Made by a program: the position numbers and the translations under genes
Shown here: positions 1 through 8,660 of the stretch, piece by piece
How positions within the stretch are numbered: position 1 is the first letter of the stretch
Layout of the letters: every line of letters begins with the position of its first letter
NCBI GenBank assembly: GCA_934272845.1
Contig: CAKQSF010000010.1
Location: 1-64,000, forward strand
Length of the DNA: 64,000 bases
Direction of reading: 5' to 3'
DNA from: an uncultured Prevotella sp.
GTDB taxonomy: Bacteria > Bacteroidota > Bacteroidia > Bacteroidales > Bacteroidaceae
Notes under the pieces: model-generated
Told to the model about the DNA's origin: nothing
Seen by the model: the letters and a program-made list of their open reading frames with translations, nothing else
The model's database searches: none

Positions 1-76
1 GTTCCCTCAAACAGAGAAAACATCTGCATCCAAATAGCCTATATTAAATATAAAAATAATTTTGAACACTTACTTA
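1..76. mobile_element. Right end of MITE-like element, family 2 (cut by window start)
   Basis: Bases 1-76 match 42140-42215 at about 74 of 76 positions, ending in the same terminal sequence GAACACTTACTTA. The full copy at 42017-42215 is bounded by inverted repeats, so this is taken as the right part of a second copy whose left end lies outside the window. It has no coding capacity. High identity across 42 kb suggests recent movement or gene conversion (inference). Confidence 0.75.
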
Positions 77-318
77 ATAGGAGTACGTTGGTGGAATTAG
101 CGGGCTATAATATTGATGCTAGTTAGTTCTGCCACAGGATAAGAGGATAGTATTAATGAAAGATTAACGTCAGATAAATGATGATTAATGTAAAAAAAAC
201 AGCAATGCTTGCATTGCGCTATTTCCGAAATTTACCATTTTTTAAGGTGTTACAATGCTTAATACTTAACTTCTTGATATTCATGTGTTTATGATATTGA
301 AGAGTGAAAGGTATCAAA
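77..318. other. Intergenic DNA upstream of the TonB receptor; short repeats only
   Basis: No credible gene. Positions 87-130 resemble, imperfectly, the palindromic element at 46518-46573 (shared core GTTGG.GGAATTAG.GGGCT). At 202-217 there is a perfect 8-bp inverted repeat, GCAATGC-TT-GCATTGC extended by one base. Positions 216-241 are repeated with two or three differences at 409-434 (core ATTTCCG.AATTTACCATTTT). Confidence 0.5.
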
Positions 319-428
319 TTGTATCGCAATTAGGCCCAAATCACACAGCAATTAGGGCTTAATTACAATGTAATCAGGCGTTAATCACGATGCAATTTAT
401 GCTTTTTTACGCGATTTCCGTAATTTAC
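319..428. repeat. Degenerate 22-bp tandem array, palindromic class (copy 1)
   Basis: The half-palindrome TTAC/TCAC recurs at 341, 363, 385 and 407, exactly 22 bp apart, with a further degenerate unit at 319. Within most units a GTAATTAGG- or GCAATTAGG-like half-site starts 7 bp after the TTAC, giving a TTAC-n3-GTAA type palindrome. The array lies just upstream of the TonB receptor promoter. Related arrays are at 30466-30576, 46634-46721 and 55731-55842. Confidence 0.7.
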
Positions 429-484
429 CATTTTCGTTAACCAAATCGTAACCTCTCTGCAACGCTTATGAAACATTGTAGGAG

Positions 485-492
485 TACCTTTG
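485..492 (+). promoter_or_regulatory. Probable -7 box of the TonB receptor promoter
   Basis: TACCTTTG matches the Bacteroidetes TAnnTTTG element and is followed by GC, as at other sites here. It lies 23 bp before the ATG. No good TTTG is seen 19-21 bp upstream, so the promoter may be activator-dependent (inference). Confidence 0.6.
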
Positions 493-515
493 CAGCGTAA
501 TCAAGAAAAGACGTG

Positions 516-3140
516 ATGCAAGTGAAAACAGTAAGTAAGAATTTAACAAAGAGTGCAACAATGTTAGCGCTTCTCGCAGCAGGGACAGCAGCACAAGCAC
601 AGACCGACAATGCTAACGCTAATGGAACAGCAGCAGACACAGTTGCCTTCGGTGACCAAAATCTGAACGAGGTGACGGTGACTTCAGTAAAGCGCAGCAA
701 CACCAGTGCCGCAGTGATACAGTTGGCTAAAAACAGTAACGTGGTAGTCAACAACATCTCGGCGCAAGACATCAAACTGACACAAGATGCAAACGCTGGC
801 GAAGTGATAAGAAGAATACCAGGAGTGAGTCTCATAGAAGATAAATTCGTGATGGTGCGCGGACTCTCACAGAGATATAATAATGTGTGGATAAACGGTG
901 GTGCCGTGCCAAGCACAGAGGCAGACTCACGTGCTTTCTCCTTCGACATGATACCAAGCGGACAGATAGAGAGCATGACGATAGTGAAATCACCTTCCGC
1001 TGAGTATCCAGCAGACTACACTGGCGGCTTCATAATGGTCAATACTCAGGAGATACCATCATCAAACGGATTCAGCGTTTCGCTCGGTGGAGCATGGAAC
1101 AGTACAACACATTGGAGCAACTTCATGCAGAGCGCAGGCTCAGGCACCGACTTCCTTGGCTTCGACGGAGGACTACGCTCGCTCAGTGGTGGCATGGAGG
1201 CGCAGTTGCAGCCAGTAGCCAGCAGCGGAACAAGTCTTACGGGTAACGGATTTAACAACGATTGGAGCCTAAAGACCTTCAAGCCGTTTGCGGATATGAA
1301 ACTCTCTGCGGCATACAATCATGCGTGGGACATAGAGGGGAAGCGTCTCGGACTGCTCGCTACGGTAAACTACAGCAACGAGTATCGTAAATATGCCGAC
1401 ATGGAGAACAACCTCTTCGGTGTGTATGACGAAGCAAACGACCGTTCAAACTATCTGCGTCGTAGCGTAGACCAACAGTATAACCACAACGTAAGGCTCG
1501 GAGCCATGCTCAACATGACGCTACTCAGTGCAAGCGGAAAGAACAAGTATCAGTTTAAGAATATCTTTAACCAGTTGGGCAACAACCGCTATACGTGGCG
1601 TGAGGGAGTGTCAGCGCAGGCCAACTTAGAGCATAGCGCAGAGTATTACTACCGCAGTCGCACCACATACAGCACGCAGTTGACAGGCAAGCACACCCTT
1701 GAGCGAGACAACCTCGACTGGAGCGTAGGCTATTCATACGCCAGTCGTAGTCTGCCAGACCGTCGTCGCTACCTTACCGACGATGCCTTGGAGAGCGGTG
1801 TCTATGCCCTGACAACCGGCAACGACATCTCCAGAGAGTGGACAAGCCTTGGTGAGCATATTCTCTCGGCTGCCGTGAACGACAAAAGAGACATTAAGAT
1901 AGGTTCATGGAAACCAACCTTGCAGGCAGGAGCATACGGAGAGTATCGCACAAGAGACTATAAGACGCGAAACTTTATCTATAACTGGAACAACGCCAAC
2001 AACGACTTGCCACAGGGATTCCGCTACATGGACATACCGGCACTCATCAGCAACGAACAGTATATGGGCGAAAAGGGACTGTATCTCCTTGAGTTGCAAC
2101 AGATGCGCAATAACTATCGTGGTAAGAATACCCTCGGAGCGGGCTACGTAACGATGGATATGCCGTTCGGAAAACTCAACATTCACGCCGGACTGAGGTA
2201 TGAGCATAACGACATGGAACTAATCTCTAACACGCGAGATTACGAGAAGAGCGAGATGAGCACTCACTATCGCACCAACGACCTCTTCCCAAGCGTCAAC
2301 GCTACGTATAAGTTTGACGACCGCCACCAGTTACGTTTGTCATACGGAAGAAGCATCAACCGCCCAGAGTTTCGTGAAGTCAGTTCGTCAGTCTATTACG
2401 ACTTCGACCTCGCTTCCAGCGTACAGGGCAACACCGAACTGCGCAGTTGCTACATCGACAACATCGACCTGCGCTATGAGTTCTACCCACACCGTGGCGA
2501 ACAAATCTCCGTTGCAGCGTTCTATAAACACTTTGACTCACCAATAGAGTGGACATACACCGTGGCTGGAGGCACAGACCTAATCTATTCGTACAAGAAC
2601 GCATTGGGAGCAGACAACTATGGTCTGGAACTCGACATCAGAAAGAACCTCGACTTCATAGGACTGCCAGACTTCTCATGGTCATTCAACGGAGCATTGA
2701 TAAAGAGTAAGGTGAACTTTGAGCCAGGGGCAAAAGAAGAAAACCGCCCTATGCAGGGACAGTCACCATACCTTGTGAACACAGGTGTCTTCTATAAGAA
2801 CAGACCATTGCAGATGGATGTGGCACTGCTCTACAACAGAATAGGCAAGCGCATCATTGGTGTAGGACGTAGCACTGGTAACGTTGGCGGAGACGATAGC
2901 GCAAAAGTGCCCGACAGTTACGAGATGCCACGCAACACTATAGACCTCTCCATAACTAAAAGATTTGGTGAGCAGTGGGAGATACGACTCAATGTACGTG
3001 ACCTTCTTGCCGAAAGAGTGTTCTACAAACAGTTTGCTGACGTGAAGAACGCTGATGGTTCAACGCGAGAGGTAGAGCAGAAAACACGCAGTTATAAGCC
3101 TGGCAGAACGGTAGGACTGCAAGCAACATATAGATTCTAA
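516..3140 (+). CDS. TonB-dependent outer-membrane receptor
   Basis: An 874-residue outer-membrane beta-barrel transporter energised by TonB-ExbBD; the substrate cannot be read from sequence. A GTG at 513 precedes the chosen ATG at 516. Residues 1-29 are a signal peptide ending AQA. The plug domain spans about residues 50-165, with the signatures IRRIPGVSL, VRGLSQRYNNV and GGFIMVNT, and the rest is an alternating barrel ending in aromatic YRF. The N-terminal carboxypeptidase-like domain common in Bacteroidetes SusC-type receptors is absent, and no SusD gene is adjacent. The next gene, 306 bp downstream, encodes a lipoprotein that is the likely surface partner (inference). The family is certain; the ligand is unknown. 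Confidence 0.93.
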   Translation: MQVKTVSKNLTKSATMLALLAAGTAAQAQTDNANANGTAADTVAFGDQNLNEVTVTSVKRSNTSAAVIQLAKNSNVVVNNISAQDIKLTQDANAGEVIRRIPGVSLIEDKFVMVRGLSQRYNNVWINGGAVPSTEADSRAFSFDMIPSGQIESMTIVKSPSAEYPADYTGGFIMVNTQEIPSSNGFSVSLGGAWNSTTHWSNFMQSAGSGTDFLGFDGGLRSLSGGMEAQLQPVASSGTSLTGNGFNNDWSLKTFKPFADMKLSAAYNHAWDIEGKRLGLLATVNYSNEYRKYADMENNLFGVYDEANDRSNYLRRSVDQQYNHNVRLGAMLNMTLLSASGKNKYQFKNIFNQLGNNRYTWREGVSAQANLEHSAEYYYRSRTTYSTQLTGKHTLERDNLDWSVGYSYASRSLPDRRRYLTDDALESGVYALTTGNDISREWTSLGEHILSAAVNDKRDIKIGSWKPTLQAGAYGEYRTRDYKTRNFIYNWNNANNDLPQGFRYMDIPALISNEQYMGEKGLYLLELQQMRNNYRGKNTLGAGYVTMDMPFGKLNIHAGLRYEHNDMELISNTRDYEKSEMSTHYRTNDLFPSVNATYKFDDRHQLRLSYGRSINRPEFREVSSSVYYDFDLASSVQGNTELRSCYIDNIDLRYEFYPHRGEQISVAAFYKHFDSPIEWTYTVAGGTDLIYSYKNALGADNYGLELDIRKNLDFIGLPDFSWSFNGALIKSKVNFEPGAKEENRPMQGQSPYLVNTGVFYKNRPLQMDVALLYNRIGKRIIGVGRSTGNVGGDDSAKVPDSYEMPRNTIDLSITKRFGEQWEIRLNVRDLLAERVFYKQFADVKNADGSTREVEQKTRSYKPGRTVGLQATYRF

Positions 3141-3228
3141 GGAAAAGTTGTGAAGTTGTAAGGTTACGGTTTTAGGTTGGTTCAGACGACAGCGAACTCC
3201 TCACGTAACCGAGCAACAGAACAATAAA

Positions 3229-3420
3229 GGGTGGTTCTATTAGTTACCTTTGTTATATTTCGAGGCTATTATCGAGATCAAAGTGTAAGTAAGAGAAGGA
3301 GTGTAGCGCGCTACTCGACTGAGCGCACTTACGCTTAGAACCGATAAGAGCCCGAAAGATGACAAAACATCATCATATTAATGAAGTTTTACATAACGGT
3401 GGTAATTAATAGAACCACCC
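3229..3420 (+). mobile_element. MITE-like element, family 1, copy A (192 bp)
   Basis: A non-coding 192-bp element whose ends are near-perfect inverted repeats (GGGTGGTTCTATTAGTTACC and its complement at the right end). It is homologous over its whole length to the reverse complement of 24105-24352, which has about 55 bp more in the middle. The flanks are TAAA and TGAA, a weak version of the TTAA duplication at copy B. A TACCTTTG box at 3245-3252 points to the lipoprotein gene at 3447. Confidence 0.8.
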
Positions 3421-3446
3421 TGAAATAACAAAACAACAAACAAAGT

Positions 3447-4985
3447 ATGAAAACAAAAAGTGTAGTGGGATGCATGGGCATCCTGATGATGGCGGCATCT
3501 CTTGCCGCTTGTAGCAGCGACGACGCGGCAAGTGATGGTAATGGAAATGGTAACGGAACGGTAACAGACACTTATGTATGGACCACCAATGGCGGATTGA
3601 AGGCATGTAACCACATACTCTTCAGCAACGGACAGGCAGACGAGAATGGTAAAGATATAGGAAATGGCGACGCAGAGTTCGTCTTCACAGGCAAACAGAC
3701 TTTGAAGAAGGGCACATACACACTTAAAGGATGGGTATATATAGCCGACGGAGCAGAACTAACGATAGAGCCAGGCACCGTAATAAAGGGCGACAAAGCA
3801 ACAAAGGCTGCGCTGATAGCAGAGCGAGGAGGCAAACTGATAGCACAGGGAACGGCACAGGAGCCTATCGTCTTCACCTCTGCACAGGCTAAAGGTAACC
3901 GCAAACCAGGAGACTGGGGAGGCGTGATACTATGCGGTAAGGCAAAGAACAATCAGCAAGAGATGCAGATAGAGGGTGGCCCACGAACCAAACACGGTGG
4001 CAATGACGATGCAGACAACTCTGGAGTGCTGAGTTATGTGCGCATAGAGTTTGCAGGATACCCATTCGAGAAGGATAAGGAGATAAACGGTTTGACATTA
4101 GGTTCTGTTGGCAGCGCGACGCAGATAGACCACGTTCAGGTGTCATACTCTAACGATGACTCCTTCGAATGGTTCGGAGGAACGGTCAATGCCAAGTATC
4201 TCGTAGCATATAAAGGATGGGACGATGACTTCGATACCGATAACGGATACTCAGGAAAGGTACAGTTCGGACTGGCAGTACGCGACTCTAAGATTGCCGA
4301 TACATCACAGAGCAACGGCTTTGAGAGCGATAACTGCGCTGACGGTTCACCTGTCGGTCCTTGGACTACAGCCACATTCAGCAATATTACCTTTGTAGGT
4401 CCGAAACTCGATGCATCGTTCCAGAATACTACAGACTACATCAATGGTGGCAATTACTTCCCAAATAACGGCTCAGCACTTGGAAAATTCCAGGCTGCTA
4501 TGCAGATACGCCGTAACAGTCGCCTTAACTGTGTAAACTCACTGGCTATAGGTTATCCTATCGGACTGATGCTCGACAACCAGAAGGGCGATACGCAGGG
4601 AGCGGCAAATAACGGACTGCTTAAGTTGCAGAACATCTGGTTTGCTGGCATGGACGTAACTGGCAGTGATGCAAACAAACTGTATGACGACGTGCTCGTA
4701 ACAGGATACGATGAGAAGTCAAAGCCTATCACAGATGCCTCAAAGCCTTCTTTCTCTTCAACCTTCTTCCTTGCGCAGAACGGAAACAGAGCAATAGCAG
4801 ACTGGGCAACACTCGTTGAGGCTGACGGTTACACACCTCTCGCCAACAGTCCGCTGCTAACAACACCAACATTCACAGGACTTGACAATTGGTTTATTAC
4901 CGCTAACTACATTGGAGCGTTCGGAGCAGGAGAGAAATGGACAGCAGGTTGGACCAACTTTGACCCACAGAACACTGACTATTGA
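3447..4985 (+). CDS. Secreted lipoprotein, probable partner of the TonB receptor
   Basis: 512 residues. The signal peptide MKTKSVVGCMGILMMAASLAAC ends in a clear lipobox (LAAC) followed by SSDDAASDG; an acidic stretch directly after the cysteine is typical of Bacteroidetes surface-exported lipoproteins. The mature protein is rich in Gly, Asn and Asp with short recurring turns (LTIEPGTVIKGD, KLIAQGTAQEPIVFTS, GDWGGVILCGKA), suggesting a right-handed beta-helix-like fold. Relatives are widespread, often next to a TonB receptor; no catalytic motif is evident. It probably captures or presents substrate for the upstream receptor (inference). Family function is unknown to me. Confidence 0.75.
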   Translation: MKTKSVVGCMGILMMAASLAACSSDDAASDGNGNGNGTVTDTYVWTTNGGLKACNHILFSNGQADENGKDIGNGDAEFVFTGKQTLKKGTYTLKGWVYIADGAELTIEPGTVIKGDKATKAALIAERGGKLIAQGTAQEPIVFTSAQAKGNRKPGDWGGVILCGKAKNNQQEMQIEGGPRTKHGGNDDADNSGVLSYVRIEFAGYPFEKDKEINGLTLGSVGSATQIDHVQVSYSNDDSFEWFGGTVNAKYLVAYKGWDDDFDTDNGYSGKVQFGLAVRDSKIADTSQSNGFESDNCADGSPVGPWTTATFSNITFVGPKLDASFQNTTDYINGGNYFPNNGSALGKFQAAMQIRRNSRLNCVNSLAIGYPIGLMLDNQKGDTQGAANNGLLKLQNIWFAGMDVTGSDANKLYDDVLVTGYDEKSKPITDASKPSFSSTFFLAQNGNRAIADWATLVEADGYTPLANSPLLTTPTFTGLDNWFITANYIGAFGAGEKWTAGWTNFDPQNTDY

Positions 4986-5018
4986 TAATAAGGAAAAGGT
5001 GAATACATGAAAAACACG

Positions 5019-5060
5019 GGGTAGAAGATATGTCTCTATACATATTTTTCTACCCTTTTT
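5019..5060 (+). terminator. Rho-independent terminator after the lipoprotein gene
   Basis: GGGTAGAA at 5019-5026 pairs with TTCTACCC at 5048-5055; an inner ATATG/CATAT pairing lengthens the stem, and TTTTT follows. It overlaps the longest possible reading frame of the next gene, which supports that gene's later start. Confidence 0.75.
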
Positions 5061-5085
5061 GCTTGCATTTGCTTCTATTATTTGC

Positions 5086-5093
5086 TACCTTTG
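5086..5093 (+). promoter_or_regulatory. -7 box TACCTTTG just upstream of the Dna2-like gene
   Basis: A consensus TAnnTTTG followed by GC, with a weak TTGC 19 bp upstream. It ends only 8 bp before the ATG at 5102, so transcription would begin within a few bases of that ATG, giving a leaderless or nearly leaderless message, or a start further downstream. Confidence 0.6.
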
Positions 5094-5101
5094 CAATACT
5101 T

Positions 5102-8100
5102 ATGCAAGACAGAGAAATAAGATATACTCCAGAAACAAATAAGGAGACAGAAGCAGAACTGCGCGGAGCATTGCGCCATAAGCCAGACATAAAGATGGTG
5201 TATGGGGCGTTGCGCCGCGTGTTCCGTAGGTTTATAGACGAGAAAACAGACAGGGTAGGGGTGCTGATGTGTGGTGCCTTCGCCAAGACCGACTATCTAT
5301 TGAAGGAATATGGGGCTGACGTAGCATTGGCAAGAGAGGTGAATGCCGCCCGTACAAGAATGAGAAAGGCTGCCTTTCTCAGTGCGGACGAACTGTCGAA
5401 GCACGCTGATGCAGATGTAGAAGCACTGTGCTCGTTGGTGCGATTGTGTAGCGATGACGCCACGAGGAAGGAGAGGAAGGAGAACCATACGGTGCAGAGG
5501 GCACGCTGGAAGTTGCGTCCTGATGTGGTGAGAATGATACTCCAACGGTGGGATGACGATTGCATGTATGGCATACTTGATGGTAGTGACGGCGAGGGAG
5601 AGGTGAGAGTGTGTTACAGTCATGGTAATACACGCTTCGACTTTGATTGGACTTACCTCAGAAGAATGTTCACAAAGGGAGCGCAGTTCAACCTCGTCAG
5701 ACCAGAAGACAGGGAAGGTACACTCTTCCCAGAGTTGATAATATTCGCTCCAGACTATCTTGTCGACATTTCAACCGTAGCACGTTGCTTTACAAACTAT
5801 GCCGAATCGCCCCTCGTCGCGCTTATTAACAGACTGCAACCGCAGCAAAACTCAGAGGCGATAGTGCTTGGTAACTTCGCTGGTCAGTTGCTGGATGAGG
5901 CGGTAAGGGATGTTGTTGACGGTGAGGAAGAAGGCACGTCGCGTGACTATAACGACAGCGTGAAGGAGTTTTTTCGTAACAATGCCATCAGTCTTTTGAC
6001 CGCAGGAGTGGGACCTAACTTCCATGAAGAAGCGCGAAAACAGCGTGACCATATAGAGAAAGCGGTGAGACAGGATATGCCACAGACCGTATCGAGTTTC
6101 GATTCGAAAGAGGGCATGGTAGAACCTTCATTCTTTTCGGAGATGCTTGGGCTGCAAGGGCGTATGGACTATCTGCAACTTGACTTCCGAGTGCTGATGG
6201 AGCAGAAATCGGGAAAGGGTAATTTTCCGTATGACAATTTTGTTAATCCGCGCCATAAGGAGGAACATTACGTGCAACTCTTGCTCTATATGCTCCTCAT
6301 TCGCTATAACTATAGGGCTGTATATGAGGACAATAATCGAGAGTTACACGCCTTTTTGCTATACTCTAAGTACCAGAATCCACTGTTAGGACTGGGCTTT
6401 GCTCCCGAACTAGTATTCAGAGCGATAAAGTTAAGGAACAGGATAGCGGCGGCAGAACTGTATTACACTAAGGAGAACGCATACCGTGACGTACTCGAAA
6501 ATCTTACGCCAGCGATGCTGAACGAACGTCATGACTACGGTGCTTTGTGGCAACGATACCAGGAACCGCAGATAACGGAACTGTTAGCACCTATACATGG
6601 CGCATCAAAAGTGGAGCGAATGTACTACTATCGCTTCCTTACCTTCATTGCAAATGAGCATGTTCGCTCAAAACTAGGCAATGGAACAAAGGAGTGTTCG
6701 GGCTTTGCCGCTACGTGGCAGGAGTCACTCGACGACAAGAAAATGGCGGGAAACATATACGATGGCCTAACTCTCACAGAGCCGACAAAGGAACATGAGG
6801 GTAACGTTGAGACCGTAACGTTGCACTTTAGCGATGATGTAGACAATGATATGGCTAACTTTCGCGTTGGCGATGTTGTGATACTGTACCCCTATAAAAA
6901 AGAAACCGAACCAGATGCACGCCGCATGATGGTCTTCAGATGCCGCATAGAGAGCATCGGTGTGGACTCTATACGACTGTCGTTGAGGGCACCTCAGTCT
7001 GACGCCAGAGTGTTCTTGTGGTATCATGACATGATGTGGGCGATAGAACATGACTTCATTGAGGCATCGTATGGGTCGCTTTACCGCGGTATGCATGCCT
7101 TCCTCTCAGCGCCCAAAGAGCGTCGTGACCTACTGATGTTGCAGAGAGAACCGCGCGTTGACACCACAAAAACGCTGAAAGGAGATTACGGTAGTTTTAA
7201 CGAACTGTCTCTTCGTGTTAAGCAAGCGCAGGATTTGTTTCTCATTATCGGTCCTCCCGGAACGGGAAAGACATCCTTCGGTATGCTGAACACGGTGAAA
7301 GAGGAGTTGCTGGAAGACCGTTCGGCGGTGCTGTTGCTGTCATATACCAACAGAGCAGTGGACGAAATATGCAGCAAACTGGTAGAAGACGGCATAGACT
7401 TCATACGTGTTGGTAGTGCGTTGAGTAGTGCACCAGAGTATAAAGACTATCTGTTGGAGGAGAAAGCACGTCGCTGTAAGACGCTGACCGAGTTGAGAAC
7501 GATGCTCGAAACAGCCCGTGTCTACGTGGGAACGACCACTGCTCTTAGTTCTAACGTGTCACTCTTGCAGATACGTCAGTTCACTCTCGCGGTGATAGAT
7601 GAGGCTTCTCAGATACTGGAACCGCATCTTATGGGCTTGTTAAGCGCAAGAGATGGGGAGTTTTCTGCCATAAAGAAAATGGTGTTTATAGGCGATCACA
7701 AGCAGTTGCCAGCGGTAGTGCAGCAGCCGCAGGACGTTTCCGGGGTGAAAGAGCAGGAACTTCTTGACATAAACCTTACCGACTGTCGTCTCTCTCTCTT
7801 TGAAAGACTGCTGCGAAAGTATCGTGATAACCCAGCAGTAACGTATATGTTGCACCGCCAAGGACGTATGCACCACGACATAGCGAGTTTTCCTAACGAG
7901 GCGTTTTATAACGGAAAACTTACGGAAGTGCCGCTTCCGCACCAGACGGGAGACCTTCCTGCGGTGGAAAAAGATGTAGAAGGAATGGAGAAAGTATTGC
8001 GTTCGTGTCGCATGACCTTCATTCCTACGGAGCCGCCAAGTGACAGTACCTCTGACAAAGTGAACATTGTAGAGGCTAAGATGATAGCCTCTGCGGTGAA

Positions 8101-8491
8101 AAAGATATATGATATAGAGGGTGAAGCGTTCGATGTAGACGCTACAGTAGGCGTGATAGTGCCTTACCGCAACCAAATAGCAACGATAAGAAACCTTATT
8201 GACACCTACGGAGTGCCCTGCTTGCACAACATTGCCATTGATACCGTAGAGCGATTTCAAGGAAGTCAACGTAAATACATACTTTATGGCTTCACAATAT
8301 CAAAGCCTTACCAGTTAAAATTCCTTACGGACAACGTGTTTGTTGATACAGACGGCACCGTGGTAGACCGTAAATTGAACGTCGCCATGACGCGTGCCAA
8401 AGAGCATCTCGTTATCTTCGGCAATCCAGAACTGTTGCAACGAAACTATACTTTCGCCCGACTCATGGAGTTTGCAAATAAGGAACGATGA
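5102..8491 (+). CDS. Dna2-like nuclease-helicase (PD-(D/E)XK plus SF1 helicase)
   Basis: 1129 residues from ATG 5102. The frame can be extended to 5030, but that part covers a terminator and a promoter box, so its hydrophobic N-terminus is judged an artefact. The nuclease core is around residues 340-410: GRMD (about 353-356), EQK (367-369) and a QLLLY motif. The SF1B helicase follows: Walker A GPPGTGKT (about 717-724), DEAS (833-836), GDHKQLPA, a LHRQGRMH motif, ERFQGSQRK and NVAMTRAKEHL. This is the Dna2 layout of nuclease then helicase, expected to process DNA flaps or ends. The cysteines that hold an Fe-S cluster in Dna2/AddB nucleases are not seen, apart from one C upstream. It stands alone, transcribed from its own promoter. 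Confidence 0.85.
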   Translation: MQDREIRYTPETNKETEAELRGALRHKPDIKMVYGALRRVFRRFIDEKTDRVGVLMCGAFAKTDYLLKEYGADVALAREVNAARTRMRKAAFLSADELSKHADADVEALCSLVRLCSDDATRKERKENHTVQRARWKLRPDVVRMILQRWDDDCMYGILDGSDGEGEVRVCYSHGNTRFDFDWTYLRRMFTKGAQFNLVRPEDREGTLFPELIIFAPDYLVDISTVARCFTNYAESPLVALINRLQPQQNSEAIVLGNFAGQLLDEAVRDVVDGEEEGTSRDYNDSVKEFFRNNAISLLTAGVGPNFHEEARKQRDHIEKAVRQDMPQTVSSFDSKEGMVEPSFFSEMLGLQGRMDYLQLDFRVLMEQKSGKGNFPYDNFVNPRHKEEHYVQLLLYMLLIRYNYRAVYEDNNRELHAFLLYSKYQNPLLGLGFAPELVFRAIKLRNRIAAAELYYTKENAYRDVLENLTPAMLNERHDYGALWQRYQEPQITELLAPIHGASKVERMYYYRFLTFIANEHVRSKLGNGTKECSGFAATWQESLDDKKMAGNIYDGLTLTEPTKEHEGNVETVTLHFSDDVDNDMANFRVGDVVILYPYKKETEPDARRMMVFRCRIESIGVDSIRLSLRAPQSDARVFLWYHDMMWAIEHDFIEASYGSLYRGMHAFLSAPKERRDLLMLQREPRVDTTKTLKGDYGSFNELSLRVKQAQDLFLIIGPPGTGKTSFGMLNTVKEELLEDRSAVLLLSYTNRAVDEICSKLVEDGIDFIRVGSALSSAPEYKDYLLEEKARRCKTLTELRTMLETARVYVGTTTALSSNVSLLQIRQFTLAVIDEASQILEPHLMGLLSARDGEFSAIKKMVFIGDHKQLPAVVQQPQDVSGVKEQELLDINLTDCRLSLFERLLRKYRDNPAVTYMLHRQGRMHHDIASFPNEAFYNGKLTEVPLPHQTGDLPAVEKDVEGMEKVLRSCRMTFIPTEPPSDSTSDKVNIVEAKMIASAVKKIYDIEGEAFDVDATVGVIVPYRNQIATIRNLIDTYGVPCLHNIAIDTVERFQGSQRKYILYGFTISKPYQLKFLTDNVFVDTDGTVVDRKLNVAMTRAKEHLVIFGNPELLQRNYTFARLMEFANKER

Positions 8492-8546
8492 GTAATGAGA
8501 AAGAGAGGCAGACGTAAAAAAGGCAATAACATAATATGAGAACAAC

Positions 8547-8597
8547 GAAAAAAGGTTGTAAGTACTGATGAATTTCAGTAACTTACAACCTTTTTTA
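8547..8597. terminator. Bidirectional terminator between the helicase gene and metY
   Basis: AAAAAAGGTTGTAAGT pairs with ACTTACAACCTTTTTT around an inner ACTGA/TCAGT stem. A-run on one side and T-run on the other suit both convergent genes. Confidence 0.9.
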
Positions 8598-8660
8598 TGT
8601 TGTTGTTTCGTAATGTTTAAACAATGACAAAACTGATTTTAAAACATTACTTTATAACGA

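Noticed and set aside
437..976. A 179-codon minus-strand frame overlapping the TonB receptor start
   Set aside because: Antisense shadow of a strongly supported gene, with biased composition and no family likeness.
516..4985. A SusCD-type glycan uptake pair
   Set aside because: The second gene lacks SusD features (no TPR-rich helical protein) and the receptor lacks the SusC N-terminal domain.
5030..5101. A hydrophobic N-terminal extension (24 residues) of the Dna2-like protein
   Set aside because: This DNA holds the preceding gene's terminator and a TACCTTTG promoter box; the ATG at 5102 is the better start.
7640..8269. A 209-codon minus-strand frame inside the helicase gene
   Set aside because: It lies opposite conserved helicase motifs, so the codon pattern is a by-product.
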